The position numbers and the translations under genes are program-made. Positions 5,755 through 5,926 of a stretch of DNA of 5,926 bases are shown here, piece by piece. The notes under the pieces were generated by a model. It made no database searches. It was not told the DNA's origin and was given only the letters and a program-made list of their open reading frames with translations. Positions within the stretch are counted from its first letter, which is position 1. Each line of letters opens with the position of its first letter. The DNA is from Oscillospiraceae bacterium (lineage in GTDB: Bacteria > Bacillota > Clostridia > WRCU01). The stretch is from the NCBI GenBank assembly GCA_009783805.1, contig WRCU01000107.1, positions 1 to 5,926 of the forward strand, written 5' to 3'.

Positions 5755-5786
5755 GAAAAATACGGATAGGTTGGGAGGTGGCTATC

Positions 5787-5926
5787 ATGGCCAAGAAGGT
5801 CATAGCGGTCGTGAAACTGCAGATTCCGGCGGGGAAGGCGACGCCCGCACCACCGGTCGGACCAGCGCTGGGGCAGCACGGCGTAAACCTGATGGGCTTC
5901 GTGAAGGAGTTCAATGAAAGGACCGC
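5787..5926 (+). CDS. rplK: 50S ribosomal protein L11 (uL11), N-terminal fragment
   Basis: The first 46 codons are visible and the gene runs off the window end. [20 protein letters not shown] and [20 protein letters not shown] are diagnostic of the L11 N-terminal domain. This domain helps form the GTPase-associated centre of the 50S subunit and the thiostrepton-binding site. The proline-rich stretch (P14, P20, P22, P23, P26) is intact. Val39 occupies a place where many L11 proteins have Cys (FCKEFN). The start is set by GGGAGGTG (5773-5780), six bases before ATG 5787, the best Shine-Dalgarno in the window. rplA, rplJ and rplL are expected beyond the edge by conserved order, though not seen. 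Confidence 0.97.
   Translation, partial: MAKKVIAVVKLQIPAGKATPAPPVGPALGQHGVNLMGFVKEFNERT

Noticed and set aside
5693..5917. 74-codon + strand frame across the rplK leader
   Set aside because: It overlaps the L11 coding sequence in another frame and lacks a ribosome binding site or family match.

Overview
The window is a high-GC chromosomal segment in which every gene reads on the + strand. It most resembles a GC-rich member of the Firmicutes/Clostridia (Oscillospirales-like). Three things suggest this: a zinc-type (four-cysteine) L33 reading [12 protein letters not shown], a short NusG of about 177 residues, and a propeller protein of the DUF5711 type next to a CvpA-family gene. The organism is inferred from protein character, not from any search. 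Codon use is distinctive: AGG is the favoured Arg codon and ATA is common for Ile despite the high GC.

Layout. Positions 1-398 hold the 3' end of a gene whose C-terminal tail is low-complexity Gly/Pro/Gln/Tyr repeats, three 69-bp units followed by 33-bp units. After a gap of about 70 bases comes thrS (threonyl-tRNA synthetase), which I start at a TTG at 468. Next is a single-pass membrane protein with a probable extracytoplasmic beta-propeller (DUF5711-like, 2408-3808), then a CvpA-family four-helix membrane protein (3881-4558).

A strong promoter-like sequence at 4578-4606 (TTGACA, 17-bp spacer, TGG-TAGATT) opens the conserved rpmG-secE-nusG-rplK cluster. rplK is cut off by the window end. 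A short hairpin with a seven-T tract lies just downstream of the predicted transcription start. GC-rich hairpins sit in the nusG and rplK leaders.

How the genes fit together. thrS charges tRNA-Thr. rpmG and rplK supply 50S ribosomal proteins. SecE is an essential part of the Sec translocon. NusG couples transcription to translation and modulates elongation. The DUF5711-like and CvpA genes are envelope-associated and of uncertain role; they sit between two housekeeping blocks.

I see no mobile element, CRISPR array, tRNA or rRNA, and no stretch over 300 bases without a gene. The core is ordinary. The points worth a second look are the repeat tail, the thrS start and its missing T-box, the rpmG leader, and the paired envelope genes.
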